A DNA stretch of 64,000 nt, taken from assembly GCF_000970345.1 (NCBI RefSeq), contig NZ_LAQU01000004.1, positions 1 to 64,000 on the forward strand, written 5' to 3'. Both the position numbers and the translations under genes were made by a program. The notes under the pieces were generated by a model. The model ran no database searches and was not told where the DNA came from. It saw nothing but the letters and a program-made list of their open reading frames with translations. The number at the start of each line of letters is the position of its first letter. Positions within the stretch are counted from its first letter, which is position 1. Source of the DNA: Robbsia andropogonis. Lineage in GTDB: Bacteria > Pseudomonadota > Gammaproteobacteria > Burkholderiales > Burkholderiaceae. Below are positions 1 through 9,117 of the stretch, in pieces.

Positions 1-619
1 TACACACCGCTCAACCACCCAGCCTCAGCACCTGCAGACCAAGCCTACCCACACCAGCAACAAGAAAGGACCCTTCAAATCAAGTACCTTCTCTCACCAC
101 CGCCCCACCACCACAACAAACGCTTCGCCTTGTCTGCAGCGGGGAGCCGAATAATAGGACACACCCAGCAAACCTGCAAGTACTTTTGCGTTTTTTGTGA
201 AATTGAGCGGGTAGACCAACCACAGCCAAAGACGACGCGCATGTACTAATAAAGCGAGGCACGTAAAGCCTAACCGGACAGGTCAAACGCATGCGGCAAA
301 TACAGCGCCGGCGATCAAACACGAGGAACGCGCTGGCCTGCCGCGCTGCGAAGCTCGGGCTCATATCACGCCGTGCAGTCGCTCCCAATCAATCAGCTCA
401 CTGAGATTCACCTGCGCACGCTTCAAGTTGATCTGTTCGCGCAGCGGTTGCCGGAAGAAATCTGCTTCCGGCGAAGCTTTCTTCGGGCATATTCAAAATT
501 CGTCAGAATTTGCAGGGCTCCATGCGTGATATGCCTGCTCCTTACCACTCCCTCAACCCCGATACCATGCCAAAGCCTTATCTCATGCGACTCTACGAGT
601 TGTTCAGGGTCGACGATTC
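1..619. other. No recognisable gene
   Basis: No open frame here looks like a known protein, and the short frames on both strands lack ribosome-binding sites and recognisable motifs. The stretch precedes an IS66 relic and is probably decayed accessory DNA. The only structure seen is a perfect inverted repeat at 450-472. Confidence 0.5.
450..472 (+). repeat. Inverted repeat, 8-bp arms
   Basis: The arms GCCGGAAG (450-457) and CTTCCGGC (465-472) are perfect complements around a 7-nt loop. A short pyrimidine-rich run follows on the plus strand. It could be a terminator hairpin or part of a decayed element; the sequence does not decide. Confidence 0.4.
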
Positions 620-955
620 AAGGAGCCTAGACGTGCGGCCCAGTCCAAGCGCTATTTGCGGACACAGATGACCGACGGCATCCATCCGGTGCGGCCGTTC
701 AGCTATGCGCCGGGGCGAGGCACTGCGCGCGGCGTAGCGCTATGGTCAAGCCCACGCAAGGGCGCTGCCTTGATGAGTGATGGCTACGCCCGTATAACAC
801 TACTCGATCATTGAGACGTGCAAGGCCAACGGCATTGACGCGTACAGCGATCTGGTTGTGCTGTTCAAGGCGCAGCCCTATGCGGCAAGTGCCGCTGACT
901 ATGTATGAGCAACTGCTACCGCGGTGCCTTGAAAATCCGACGCAAGAACCGGCGG
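620..955 (+). pseudogene. IS66-family transposase (TnpC) C-terminal relic
   Basis: Translating from about 668 gives a stretch with the IS66 transposase signatures FSYAPGRGT and LMSDGY. A jump to another frame near 800 gives the IS66 C-terminal signature IETCKANGI followed by LVVLFKAQPYA. A further frame change near 900 gives YEQLLPRCL, the usual IS66 end. The several hundred bases that normally separate DGY from the ETCKANG block are missing. The copy is therefore a broken remnant with an internal deletion and at least two frame changes. The family match rests on motif recall, without an alignment. Confidence 0.6.
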
Positions 956-992
956 CTCGACGCTGTAGACGTCCGTCACGGATCGCTTACTC

Positions 993-1577
993 TTAAAACT
1001 TGAACGACGCCCCTACCGAATACATATTCCAGCCTGGATTATTTCGTGTAAAACCTAAATTTGAAGCATGCTGCGCCCTGACAAAGACGCTAAGTTGCTT
1101 ATGCAAGGCCAATGATAATTCAGCTGTTTCCAAAAAATTTAAATAACTTCCTTGATAAACATCAGATCTAACTTGCTTATTGCTTAATACTGCGGCACCT
1201 AAGCCAATTTTAAAAACCAACCTATCATTAAAGAAATGAAAATTAATTAGCGGATTAATTCCTGTCACCACAAAACTTCCATTCCTCCTGAAAACCGTAT
1301 GCACATAACTTGCCCCACTGACTGTGATGTTATCCCGTACCGACCAAACAGAACGCTCAATCCCAATACTTAGCGAACGTGTTTGTGGAGAATTTTTAAA
1401 TACCAGTAAATTAGGAACACCGCCTTTCTCTCCGCTCCCACCTCCTAAGCTCAACGTATACAAATATCGCTCTCGATCTAATTCCATAGCTTGCGTCGCT
1501 GTAGAAAAAACGAGCGCACTTATAAAAGATGGAGTCACCAGATAAAATTTCGTGTAACGCTTGAAATCCATAAACAT
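993..1577 (-). CDS. PagL-like acyloxyacyl hydrolase (lipid A deacylase family), degenerate active site
   Basis: The 194-residue protein has an N-terminal signal peptide (hydrophobic to about residue 30) and alternating beta-strand-like segments that end in an aromatic residue (F194), as in small outer-membrane barrels. Near the C-terminus, His170-x-Ser172-Asn, then Asn-Pro-Gly 180-182, matches the PagL His/Ser catalytic region. PagL enzymes remove the 3-O-acyl chain of lipid A in the outer membrane. The acidic residue expected just after the Asn-Pro-Gly turn is not visible; Trp183 and Asn184 are there instead, so activity is uncertain. The gene is strikingly AT-rich compared with the rest of the window and lies among insertion-sequence and rRNA relics, which suggests horizontal origin. 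Confidence 0.6.
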   Translation of the reverse strand: MFMDFKRYTKFYLVTPSFISALVFSTATQAMELDRERYLYTLSLGGGSGEKGGVPNLLVFKNSPQTRSLSIGIERSVWSVRDNITVSGASYVHTVFRRNGSFVVTGINPLINFHFFNDRLVFKIGLGAAVLSNKQVRSDVYQGSYLNFLETAELSLALHKQLSVFVRAQHASNLGFTRNNPGWNMYSVGASFKF

Positions 1578-1726
1578 TCACCTCATTGCACAACCTTATT
1601 TCTTACACTCAAGCCATTGGTCGAAAATCATTGCTTAACACAATCGCTCTCAACGACCCATTCACCGCTTCTTGATTTCTTGGCGCCCTTATACCCTTCG
1701 TCGACTTTCTGTTCCCCATTTTCTGA

Positions 1727-1800
1727 TGGAGGTGGACGGGATCGAACCAACGACCCCCGCCCTATCAAGACAGCGCTCTAACCGACTGAGCTACAGACCC
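1727..1800 (-). tRNA. Chimeric tRNA: tRNA-Ile(GAU) body with tRNA-Ala 3' end, probably a pseudogene
   Basis: On the minus strand the sequence begins GGGTCTGTAGCTCAGTCGG, as in proteobacterial tRNA-Ile, and keeps the TTGATAG anticodon loop (GAU). From the T-loop onward (GGTTCGATCCCGTC, then CCTCCA) it follows tRNA-Ala(UGC) rather than tRNA-Ile, whose end should be CAGACCC. The acceptor stem therefore pairs poorly: several of the seven pairs are lost. The 3' trinucleotide reads TCA where CCA is expected. It lies downstream of a 16S fragment, where tRNA-Ile and tRNA-Ala sit in tandem in intact rRNA operons, so a deletion between the two genes explains it. An automatic caller may still report tRNA-Ile. 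Confidence 0.75.
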
Positions 1801-1863
1801 TACAGCCTGTCGTATGACAGCCGATAAGCGTGAGCGCTTTAGCAACTTATGCTTCAAGCTCGA

Positions 1864-2390
<527 letters not shown>

Positions 2391-2394
<4 letters not shown>

Positions 2395-2897
2395 GGATGG
2401 TCTGAACAAAGCACTTTCGAGCGTGCATGGGCAAGTCTCAGATGATTCTCGGCTTGCTTATTCGTCGAGTTGGTTTCGAACAGAGCAATCTGACGGTTCT
2501 TTGGCTGCGCTTTTTGTTGCAATGTCGCTTGTTTGCACCTCGATCCAGCGCATCTTGCTCACACCTTTATTAATTTGCGACGCGTCATCCACAAGTTGGA
2601 CAGAGCAAACAAAGTCGCGAGCTGCGCGGTGTTTTTCTTCAAGCCACGGTAGCGCACGTTGACAAACCCGAACTGCTGTTTGATCAGCCGGAACGGATGC
2701 TCAAATTTCGCTCGGATACTTGCCTTGGTACGTTTCCCGAACTGTGAAATAAAATTTGCACGGACACCCACTTTGCCTTTTGGATACGCCCCCTCCAGAC
2801 CGCCCATTTCGCGCGGACGCGACGTCGGCAATGCCGAAACGTTCATCTTCTGCATCCCCCGGAAACACCGTTGGCGAACGGGCAAGATTGAGGGCAC
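2391..2897 (-). mobile_element. IS5-family element remnant
   Basis: Homology to 16S stops at a CTAG (2391-2394), a site of the YTAR type that IS5-group elements favour. The following sequence, starting GGATGGTCTGAAC, looks like an element end, and an IS5-type transposase C-terminus is encoded inward on the minus strand. The other end and most of the transposase are not recognisable, so only one end of the element survives. Confidence 0.6.
2559..2780 (-). pseudogene. IS5-family transposase, C-terminal fragment
   Basis: The frame encodes the characteristic IS5 DDE transposase tail: RAKFEHPFRLIKQQFG, then RYRGLKKNTAQL and LFALSNLW. The Glu-His-Pro-Phe block carries the third catalytic acidic residue. 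Upstream of about 2780 the frame stays open to 2897 but no longer resembles the family, and the first two catalytic Asp regions are absent. The gene is truncated and cannot transpose by itself. Confidence 0.75.
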
Positions 2898-3264
2898 ACC
2901 ATCTCGCCCTACACCTGCGCTTCACCCATGAATGCCAATCCAACGACTGTAATCGATATCTATCTTTCATCGCTTGTCTTTAGGCAGGAGGAGACCAACG
3001 AGTATTTGCCGGATCACGCAAGACCCGGTGAAGGGCTTGATACAGAGGCGCACATTTCATTTCGCCCGGCATTCCGGCACACCTCGTTCCAGATCGGACA
3101 CAAATGCCTATGAGAGAATCACGTTTCCGCCGACCTGGTTCTGGACATGTCCGCTGTGGTACGCCCCTCCCGGGCCCCATACATTGCATGTCGGATTTGC
3201 GCGCCACATAATGCGTTGCGTGAGCCGCACTGGCCAATATCGACATCTGACGAACCGCACATTT
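2898..3264. other. Intergenic region upstream of cobT
   Basis: No gene is supported. The open frame of cobT extends upstream into this stretch, but that part is not CobT-like. I looked for a cobalamin riboswitch, which would be plausible here, and did not recognise the conserved B12-box pattern. Confidence 0.4.
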
Positions 3265-4437
3265 ATGTCCAAAGCATTGCCAGCCATACCAACGCCTCCG
3301 ATAACGGGTTCTTCCGTGCCCGTCGTCTCGCGGGCGTTTCCATTCGTGCAACTGCCAAGGGTAGCAAGCGTGGATAAGAGCAGGGGTCCGGCGGTGCAAT
3401 CGCTTATCGATAACAAAACAAAACCACTGGGAAGTCTCGGCGCCCTGGAAACCTTGGCGTTGCAGATCGCCTTGATACAACGTAGCGACACCCCCCGCAT
3501 CCTGTGCCCGACCCTCGTGGTATTCGCCGGAGACCATGGCGTCACCGCTCAGGGCGTGAGTCCATTTCCACAGTCGGTAACCGCGCAGATGGTGGCCAAT
3601 TTCGTCGCCGGAGGTGCAGCGATCAACGCGTTCTGTAGCGCGTCGGATATGCATTGCGCGATCGTCGACGTGGGCATTGCCAATCCATTGCCAAAAGATC
3701 TCGATCTCGAAGCGGCGCCGGCAAGATCATTACTGACTCGTGACGCGGTGGCCGCTGGAACAGCGGATTTCTCTCGCGAACCGGCAATGTCCGTGCCGCA
3801 ATTGCAGCACGCCATGGAAGCAGGTGCCCGTGCGGTCGAAAAACAGGTGGCACGAGGTTGCAACACGATCGGCTTCGGGGAAATAGGGATTGGCAACACA
3901 TCAGCCGCCGCGTGCTTGATGCATCGCTTTACCGGTGAGCCAATTGCCGATTGCGTCGGACGTGGCACGGGACTGGACGATACCGGTTTGGCCCGCAAGC
4001 GCGACGTGCTGACTGCCGCCCTGGCGCTACATGGCCCGGTGCTCGATAGCATCGTCGATCCGATTGAGCGGGCGCAACAGACCCTGGCAACGTTCGGTGG
4101 ATTCGAGATTGCGGCGATGACGGGCGCCTTCCTTGCCGCGGCGGCAAAGGGGATGACGATTCTCGTCGACGGTTTCGTCGTCTCGTCCGCTTTGCTGGCC
4201 GCCTGCGCGCTCGTTCCCGCTACCCGCGATTACTGCGTCTTTTCTCACGAATCCGACGAGAAAGGACACCAGGCAATGCTCGCCTATTTCAACGCGCATC
4301 CGCTATTGCGCCTGGGCCTTCGACTCGGCGAGGGGACCGGTGCGGCGCTCGCGCTACCGCTGCTTCGCGCAGCATGCGCCATGCTTTCCGATATGGCGAG
4401 TTTTGCATCGGCTAGCGTCGACGGCCGCAACGCATGA
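3265..4437 (+). CDS. cobT: Nicotinate-nucleotide--dimethylbenzimidazole phosphoribosyltransferase CobT
   Basis: The 390-residue enzyme makes alpha-ribazole 5'-phosphate from nicotinate mononucleotide and dimethylbenzimidazole, the lower-ligand activation step of B12 nucleotide-loop assembly in the cytoplasm. Diagnostic segments are KPLGSLG near the N-terminus, VFAGDHGV, and the C-terminal LGEGTG, whose Glu356 corresponds to the family's catalytic base. The ATG at 3265 is chosen because the reading frame upstream (to 2974) is not CobT-like. Even so, about 40 residues precede the conserved core. The stop overlaps the cobS start (ATGA), which indicates translational coupling. Confidence 0.95.
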   Translation: MSKALPAIPTPPITGSSVPVVSRAFPFVQLPRVASVDKSRGPAVQSLIDNKTKPLGSLGALETLALQIALIQRSDTPRILCPTLVVFAGDHGVTAQGVSPFPQSVTAQMVANFVAGGAAINAFCSASDMHCAIVDVGIANPLPKDLDLEAAPARSLLTRDAVAAGTADFSREPAMSVPQLQHAMEAGARAVEKQVARGCNTIGFGEIGIGNTSAAACLMHRFTGEPIADCVGRGTGLDDTGLARKRDVLTAALALHGPVLDSIVDPIERAQQTLATFGGFEIAAMTGAFLAAAAKGMTILVDGFVVSSALLAACALVPATRDYCVFSHESDEKGHQAMLAYFNAHPLLRLGLRLGEGTGAALALPLLRAACAMLSDMASFASASVDGRNA

Positions 4438-5363
4438 CGCGCGCGCAAGAGAAACACGATAGCCTCGATTGGCGGGAAGAGGCCCGAACGATCGTCATCG
4501 CATTCGGCTACTTCACACGCTTTCCTGTGCCGCACGGCGTCGCGTTCACCGATGCGCGGCTTGCGCGTTCAGCACGCTATTTTCCTGTCGTGGGCGCCGT
4601 CGTCGGTGCGCTGGGGGCGTTGACTTTCGGTATTGGCAGTCATGTCCTGCCGCTTTCGGTCGCCGTTCTGCTATCGATAATCGCGACGCTTCTCGCGACC
4701 GGCGCGCTACACGAAGACGGGCTGGCCGACTGCTGCGACGCATTCGGCGGCGGTTATCAGCGCACCGACGTGCTGCGCATCCTGAAAGACTCCCGGATCG
4801 GCGCGTTCGGTGCCATCGGCTTGATCGTCACGTTGACGCTGAAATGGCAAACGCTGCAGGGTCTCGCCGCCTATGGCTACGGATTCGTCGCAGCGTGGAT
4901 GATCGTCGCCCATGCCGCCAGCCGCGCGGGAGCCATCGTGTTCACGGCAACACTCGATTACGCCCGGACGCCCAAGGATAAGGGGCAGGATGCCGGGCAT
5001 GTCGATAGGCGCCCGGCCGACAGCGGAACACCGAGCATCGCGGAGGAGGACGCCACCGGTTCGGCGATCGATGCAAAGGCACGGCCGTTCCAACGCGGCA
5101 GTGGCAACGACGTTCGCGCTGAACACGCCACCAGGGCGACCAAGGGCGTCATCATCGCCCTGGTACTAGGCCTGCCTGGCCTGTTTTGGCATGGCATCGC
5201 GCTCGGACTCGTACTGATCGGGGCAGGCGCGGTGCTGCATTGGCTGCTGGGACGATGGTGGCTGCGGCGCATCGGCGGTTACACCGGTGATTGCCTAGGA
5301 CTCGCACAGCAATTGTTCGAAATGGGTATCTATCTGATCGTGCTCGCATGGATCTCGTCCTGA
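4434..5363 (+). CDS. cobS: Adenosylcobinamide-GDP ribazoletransferase (cobalamin synthase) CobS
   Basis: This integral membrane enzyme joins adenosylcobinamide-GDP to alpha-ribazole (phosphate), the last nucleotide-loop step. The metal-binding signature HEDGLADCCDAFGGG lies at residues 93-107, followed by KDSRIGAFG. Several hydrophobic membrane segments are evident. At 309 residues it is longer than the usual ~250. Most of the excess is a hydrophilic, low-complexity stretch at about 181-235 between two membrane segments. It overlaps cobT by 4 bases and the next gene by 16 bases, so the three plus-strand genes form one operon. Confidence 0.95.
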   Translation: MTRAQEKHDSLDWREEARTIVIAFGYFTRFPVPHGVAFTDARLARSARYFPVVGAVVGALGALTFGIGSHVLPLSVAVLLSIIATLLATGALHEDGLADCCDAFGGGYQRTDVLRILKDSRIGAFGAIGLIVTLTLKWQTLQGLAAYGYGFVAAWMIVAHAASRAGAIVFTATLDYARTPKDKGQDAGHVDRRPADSGTPSIAEEDATGSAIDAKARPFQRGSGNDVRAEHATRATKGVIIALVLGLPGLFWHGIALGLVLIGAGAVLHWLLGRWWLRRIGGYTGDCLGLAQQLFEMGIYLIVLAWISS

Positions 5364-6160
5364 TTCGTCATCCGGCAGTCGACGTGCCGTCTGGCGTCTG
5401 CTACGGCCAGACCGACGTCGCGCTCCTTCCGCGCTTCCCCGCGGACACGGCCGAATCTCAGCATTCGGTGGTCGGTACGACGGACCTCGCCATCCCGCCG
5501 CAAACTGCGACGATAGCCTTGGCCGTCGCGAACATCACAGCCCACCTCCGCGAACGTGGCCTCGTGCATGCTTGTTTCGCGAGCCCATTGCAACGATGCG
5601 CAGACGTTGCGCACGCCCTGACCCGGGCATTGCCATCGCCTGGCTTGCACGATCCGCGTGACGATCCACGTCGACAGCAACACGCATCGTTGACGTTCGC
5701 TCATCCGCATGAGCACGCCGCGTCGAAAGCACGCCTGCCTGCTTCGCCTGTCATCGAGCCAAGGTTGGCGGAACTCGACTTCGGCCAGTGGGAAATGCAG
5801 CGCTGGGACGACATTCCCCGCCATCAGATCGACGCATGGGCAGCCGATATCCTCAATGGCCGGCCACACCACGGTGAAAGCGTGCAAATGCTGGCCGACC
5901 GTTGCGGCGCCTGGCTGCGAGAGCTGACCACGACACTCGACAGCGCAAACCATGAAGAAGAGACCGACGAGCCCGCACCACCGCCCTGCCTGCTGCTTAT
6001 CGGGCATGCCGGCCCCATTCGCGTCTTGACCGCGCTGGCACTCGACCTGCCATTGACCGCCACGCTGCAATGGCCACTCGATTTCGGTGGCGCCGTGACG
6101 TTGCGGCATCGCGGTTCGCGCCCGTCACCATCGTGGACCTTACGGCAGTGGGACGGCTAA
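5348..6160 (+). CDS. cobC: Alpha-ribazole phosphatase / histidine phosphatase CobC-like
   Basis: This 270-residue protein is of the phosphoglycerate-mutase-like histidine phosphatase family. It probably removes the 5'-phosphate from alpha-ribazole phosphate or adenosylcobalamin phosphate. The catalytic Arg-His appears as LIRHPAV at residues 4-10, with Pro where many relatives have Gly. The second catalytic His is in LIGHAGP, and the acid region is LAELDFGQWE. The ATG at 5348 puts the Arg-His motif at the very N-terminus as expected; an earlier in-frame codon at 5291 lies inside cobS. A Pro/His/Arg-rich insert of about 35 residues precedes LAELDFG. Confidence 0.85.
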   Translation: MDLVLIRHPAVDVPSGVCYGQTDVALLPRFPADTAESQHSVVGTTDLAIPPQTATIALAVANITAHLRERGLVHACFASPLQRCADVAHALTRALPSPGLHDPRDDPRRQQHASLTFAHPHEHAASKARLPASPVIEPRLAELDFGQWEMQRWDDIPRHQIDAWAADILNGRPHHGESVQMLADRCGAWLRELTTTLDSANHEEETDEPAPPPCLLLIGHAGPIRVLTALALDLPLTATLQWPLDFGGAVTLRHRGSRPSPSWTLRQWDG

Positions 6161-6222
6161 CTGCGGTAAATGTCGAATGCGGCGGCGCAATAAGACGGCC
6201 CGCGGGCCGTACCTGACCACCC

Positions 6223-7284
6223 TCATGGCCCCAGGCGCCGGCGTGCGCGATCCAGGTCTTCGCATAGCAGACGTGCCCCATCGAGCAGGCGCGGTCCGGG
6301 TCGACTGATAAGGTCGCCATCGATCGAAAAGAGATTGCCTGCCGCCACCGCAGGCAACAACGGCCAGGCCTGCCATGCAGTCCAGTCCGTTACCATCGCC
6401 GTATTTCCGTTCCGCGTCGCGCCTGCCGCCGGCGCGACGATCGCCTGTGGCGCGGCGGCGATCACCGCCTCGGCTGACACAGTCGGCGCCACGCCAGGGA
6501 GATCTGCAAATACGTTACGGCCCCCACAAAGTGCAATGACATCGCTTGTAATCTGCCGCCCACTCAATGTCATCAACGGGTGCGTCCAGACTTGATAAAA
6601 CACGCTGATCCGGGAACGCCGCGCGTAGCGTTCCCGCAATGCCGCAAAACCCGTTTCCAACCGCGCCGCCTCCTGGTTCGCGGTCGAAGCGGTGCCGAGT
6701 AGCGCGCCTAAGCGTCGCAGCGAAGTGCCGATATCGTCGACATGCCTCGGCTCACTGACGAAAACCGGAATGCCTAGCGCGGTCAAGGCATCCAATTGCC
6801 GATCGGCATTGCCATAGCGCCAAGCCACGATGAGATCCGGATGCAGCGCGGCAATACGCTCGATGTCAATCGATGCGTAGCCCCCTACGCGCGGCAACGT
6901 CCGCGCTGCGGGCGGATAGTCGCTGTAATTGACGGCGCCGACCAGCCACGCGCCCCCGCCGGCTGCATAGACCAATTCCGTGACATGGGGGGCAAGACTG
7001 ACGATCCGTCGCGCCGGCCTTCGCAAACTGACAAGGCGACCGGCGTCGTCGCGCGTGCACCAAGGACTTGCCACGGCGCTGCACGACGCATCGTTGTCTT
7101 CCGCGCGATAGCCTGCGCCATCGGCACGGGCGCCGGGATGTTGCGCGAACGAAGCGACCGGGCAGAACCCCATCGCGCCAGACAGCAATGCGGCCAGCCA
7201 AAGACGGACGCATCGACGCCCGATATGCGGCATCGGCCTATCGTCCTTTCCCGCGACACACGCCTCACCGTCAGTTGGCTTCAT
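6223..7284 (-). CDS. btuF: Cobalamin/iron-siderophore ABC transporter substrate-binding protein, BtuF-like
   Basis: The protein (about 353 residues) has the helical-backbone metal-receptor fold: RRIVSLAPHVTELVYAAG, then GYASIDIERIAALHPDLIV, typical of BtuF-type periplasmic B12-binding proteins. The start at 7284 shares one base with the cobU stop (TGATG), which suggests coupling. An ATG at 7233 places the hydrophobic signal peptide directly at the N-terminus and is a good alternative. No permease or ATPase (BtuC/BtuD) lies nearby, so the rest of the transporter must be elsewhere. B12 or cobinamide as ligand is inferred from the neighbourhood. Confidence 0.8.
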   Translation of the reverse strand: MKPTDGEACVAGKDDRPMPHIGRRCVRLWLAALLSGAMGFCPVASFAQHPGARADGAGYRAEDNDASCSAVASPWCTRDDAGRLVSLRRPARRIVSLAPHVTELVYAAGGGAWLVGAVNYSDYPPAARTLPRVGGYASIDIERIAALHPDLIVAWRYGNADRQLDALTALGIPVFVSEPRHVDDIGTSLRRLGALLGTASTANQEAARLETGFAALRERYARRSRISVFYQVWTHPLMTLSGRQITSDVIALCGGRNVFADLPGVAPTVSAEAVIAAAPQAIVAPAAGATRNGNTAMVTDWTAWQAWPLLPAVAAGNLFSIDGDLISRPGPRLLDGARLLCEDLDRARRRLGP

Positions 7285-8036
7285 CAAACGCCCAGCCGTG
7301 AAGCGGCAATGCCGCCCTTCAAATCCAATGGCAACCCCGCGACCGTCAACACCACACGATCACTCGCCGCGGCAACACGCTGGTTCAATCGCCCTAGTTC
7401 ATCGACGAACAATCGTGTGACCGCCCCCATCGGCACCACACCCAGTCCGATTTCGTTGCTGACCAACACGACTCGACTCCGGCTTTGCGCCAAGGCCACA
7501 TCGAAATCCGATAGCCGTGCCTGCCAGTCCTCGCGGGGCGCATCCGCGTCCATCGGGCACAGCAATCGCGTCAGCCACAACGTCAGACAATCGATCAGCA
7601 CGATGCCCTCCCCCTCGGCATCCGCGGAACGTAGCGCGCCTGCAAGGTCGTGATCCGCTTCAATCAGCCCCCATGCGGCCGGCCTGCGCGCGCGATGCAA
7701 CGCAATCCGTCCCGCGAATGCAATGTCACCGGGGACGCAAGCCGATGTTGCAATATACGTAATGGTCGGGGCGACGCTCCCGTTAACATGAGAATCGCTG
7801 GCGTCGGATGCGACCGCATGCGCGGCGTCAGCGCGGGCAGGCGCCGCCGTTGGCGACGTGACTGAGCGCGTCGCCAATGCTGCGGCCCATTCCTCGGCAA
7901 AGCGGCTCTTTCCCGAACGGGCCCCCCCCAGGACAAATGTTAACCGCGGCGCACGCGCCGTGGCATCGTCACTACGCGCATCACTGTCACGCGCCGCGCC
8001 GCCGCTGGACACTTCGGAAACCGGATTGACGGACAT
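7284..8036 (-). CDS. cobU: Bifunctional adenosylcobinamide kinase / guanylyltransferase CobU (CobP)
   Basis: The 250-residue enzyme phosphorylates adenosylcobinamide and then transfers GMP to give adenosylcobinamide-GDP, the substrate of CobS. The P-loop GGARSGKS is at 37-44. IALHRARRPAAW near 111-122 holds the His that is guanylylated in this family, and LIDCLTLWL near 147-155 is the Walker B region. It carries a hydrophilic N-terminal extension of about 30 residues and an Ala/Ser/Asp-rich insert at about 58-89. The start has a good AAGGA site 7 bases upstream. It is the first gene of a minus-strand pair facing cobTSC. Confidence 0.93.
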   Translation of the reverse strand: MSVNPVSEVSSGGAARDSDARSDDATARAPRLTFVLGGARSGKSRFAEEWAAALATRSVTSPTAAPARADAAHAVASDASDSHVNGSVAPTITYIATSACVPGDIAFAGRIALHRARRPAAWGLIEADHDLAGALRSADAEGEGIVLIDCLTLWLTRLLCPMDADAPREDWQARLSDFDVALAQSRSRVVLVSNEIGLGVVPMGAVTRLFVDELGRLNQRVAAASDRVVLTVAGLPLDLKGGIAASRLGV

Positions 8037-8262
8037 GGCGTATCCTTTTTTCTAGATGTCGAGCACTCTAGCATTGGCAAGACCGGACCGGCCGGCATGG
8101 TCCGATTCCGTACGATCGCCTAGACTATAACAACGCCATCGGCGGGCGAGTGTAGGGCGATGCGGCGTAGCGATGCAGAGGCGTCGTTACGCCATCTGGC
8201 CGACCTCACGGACAGACGACAAGGCGTACGACACGTAATGCAGGCCAGGCAGGAAGGAAGCA

Positions 8263-9078
8263 ATGGTGTTCACACATGTAGTCAATGGCGACCGCGCCGC
8301 CACGTTGCTCGACGAGGCACTCGCGCTGCCGGCCAATGCCGCGCGTCGCGGCGATCCAGTGGTCGTGCTGCACGACGACCTGACAGTCGGACCGCTGCGA
8401 CACATAGACGAGAGCGCGGAAGCGCGCGTGGGTTTCTGGCAACGCGTGCTGGGCGCAGGTGAGCGCGGCATGTCACAAACGATTACTGATGCATTTGCGA
8501 TCAATGACCATACCCTGAAGACGCTGACCGTCGACAATGAGGGGGAGGTTGTCTTTTGGCATACCCGACATGCGGCAGACCAGTTGCTGCTGCGCCGCCT
8601 TGCTTATCGGCTGCGCAACATGCCGCAACGGTTGAACGAAATCGCCATCCAAAGCGATCGTCCCATCGGCGAGCTCGACGCACGGCACCCCGGCTACGAT
8701 AGGGCCGCGCATGCCGCATCACTCGCCGCGGTCAGTGATGGCTTGCACGCCATCGCGCCCATTTCAATACTCCGCATCAGCCGGCTTGCCCTGGAATGGC
8801 AGGAGTTGAAACAGCTCGATAACGATGTTCGCCGTTTACGCACGAATACCTTCGCAAGCGGTACGTTTGCCGAGATCGATGCCGCCGCATTGGAGTACGC
8901 CACCACCGAATGGATGCCATATCTGGAATTGGCGGCACGTCTGCGTCAGCATGCGGATACCGCGGTCAGCGATGCGATTGTCGGGTGGCGCTGTCGCGAA
9001 CTGGCTGCCACGGGACGCCTTGCGCTGGATGACGATCCCGTCCTCGTCAAGGAAACACGGGTCCGCCGCCGCGGCTAG
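8263..9078 (+). CDS. DUF1835 domain-containing protein
   Basis: The 271-residue protein opens with HVVNGDRAATLLDEA and continues VVVLHDDLTVGPL, the pattern of the DUF1835 family, followed by a helical second half typical of the partner DUF3658. Its function is unknown and it appears cytoplasmic. A strong AGGAAGG ribosome-binding site precedes the ATG. It stands alone between cobU (divergent) and lipA (convergent). Confidence 0.8.
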   Translation: MVFTHVVNGDRAATLLDEALALPANAARRGDPVVVLHDDLTVGPLRHIDESAEARVGFWQRVLGAGERGMSQTITDAFAINDHTLKTLTVDNEGEVVFWHTRHAADQLLLRRLAYRLRNMPQRLNEIAIQSDRPIGELDARHPGYDRAAHAASLAAVSDGLHAIAPISILRISRLALEWQELKQLDNDVRRLRTNTFASGTFAEIDAAALEYATTEWMPYLELAARLRQHADTAVSDAIVGWRCRELAATGRLALDDDPVLVKETRVRRRG

Positions 9079-9092
9079 ACGGCGACGGACCC
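9059..9092. terminator. Hairpin between convergent genes
   Basis: GGGTCCG (9059-9065) pairs with CGGACCC (9086-9092), and inner CGCCG/CGGCG extends the stem. It overlaps the end of the DUF1835 gene and precedes the lipA stop at 9118. No T-tract follows, so it may act with Rho or as a bidirectional barrier. Confidence 0.5.
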
Positions 9093-9117
9093 GTGATCGC
9101 TTGATCCGTTCAGTTGG

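Noticed and set aside
80-388. A 102-codon minus-strand frame near the left edge
   Set aside because: Cys/Arg-rich, no ribosome-binding site or similarity, in a decayed region.
2974-3264. N-terminal extension of CobT by 97 residues
   Set aside because: The extension has no CobT similarity and would make the protein far longer than the family; the ATG at 3265 is a better start.
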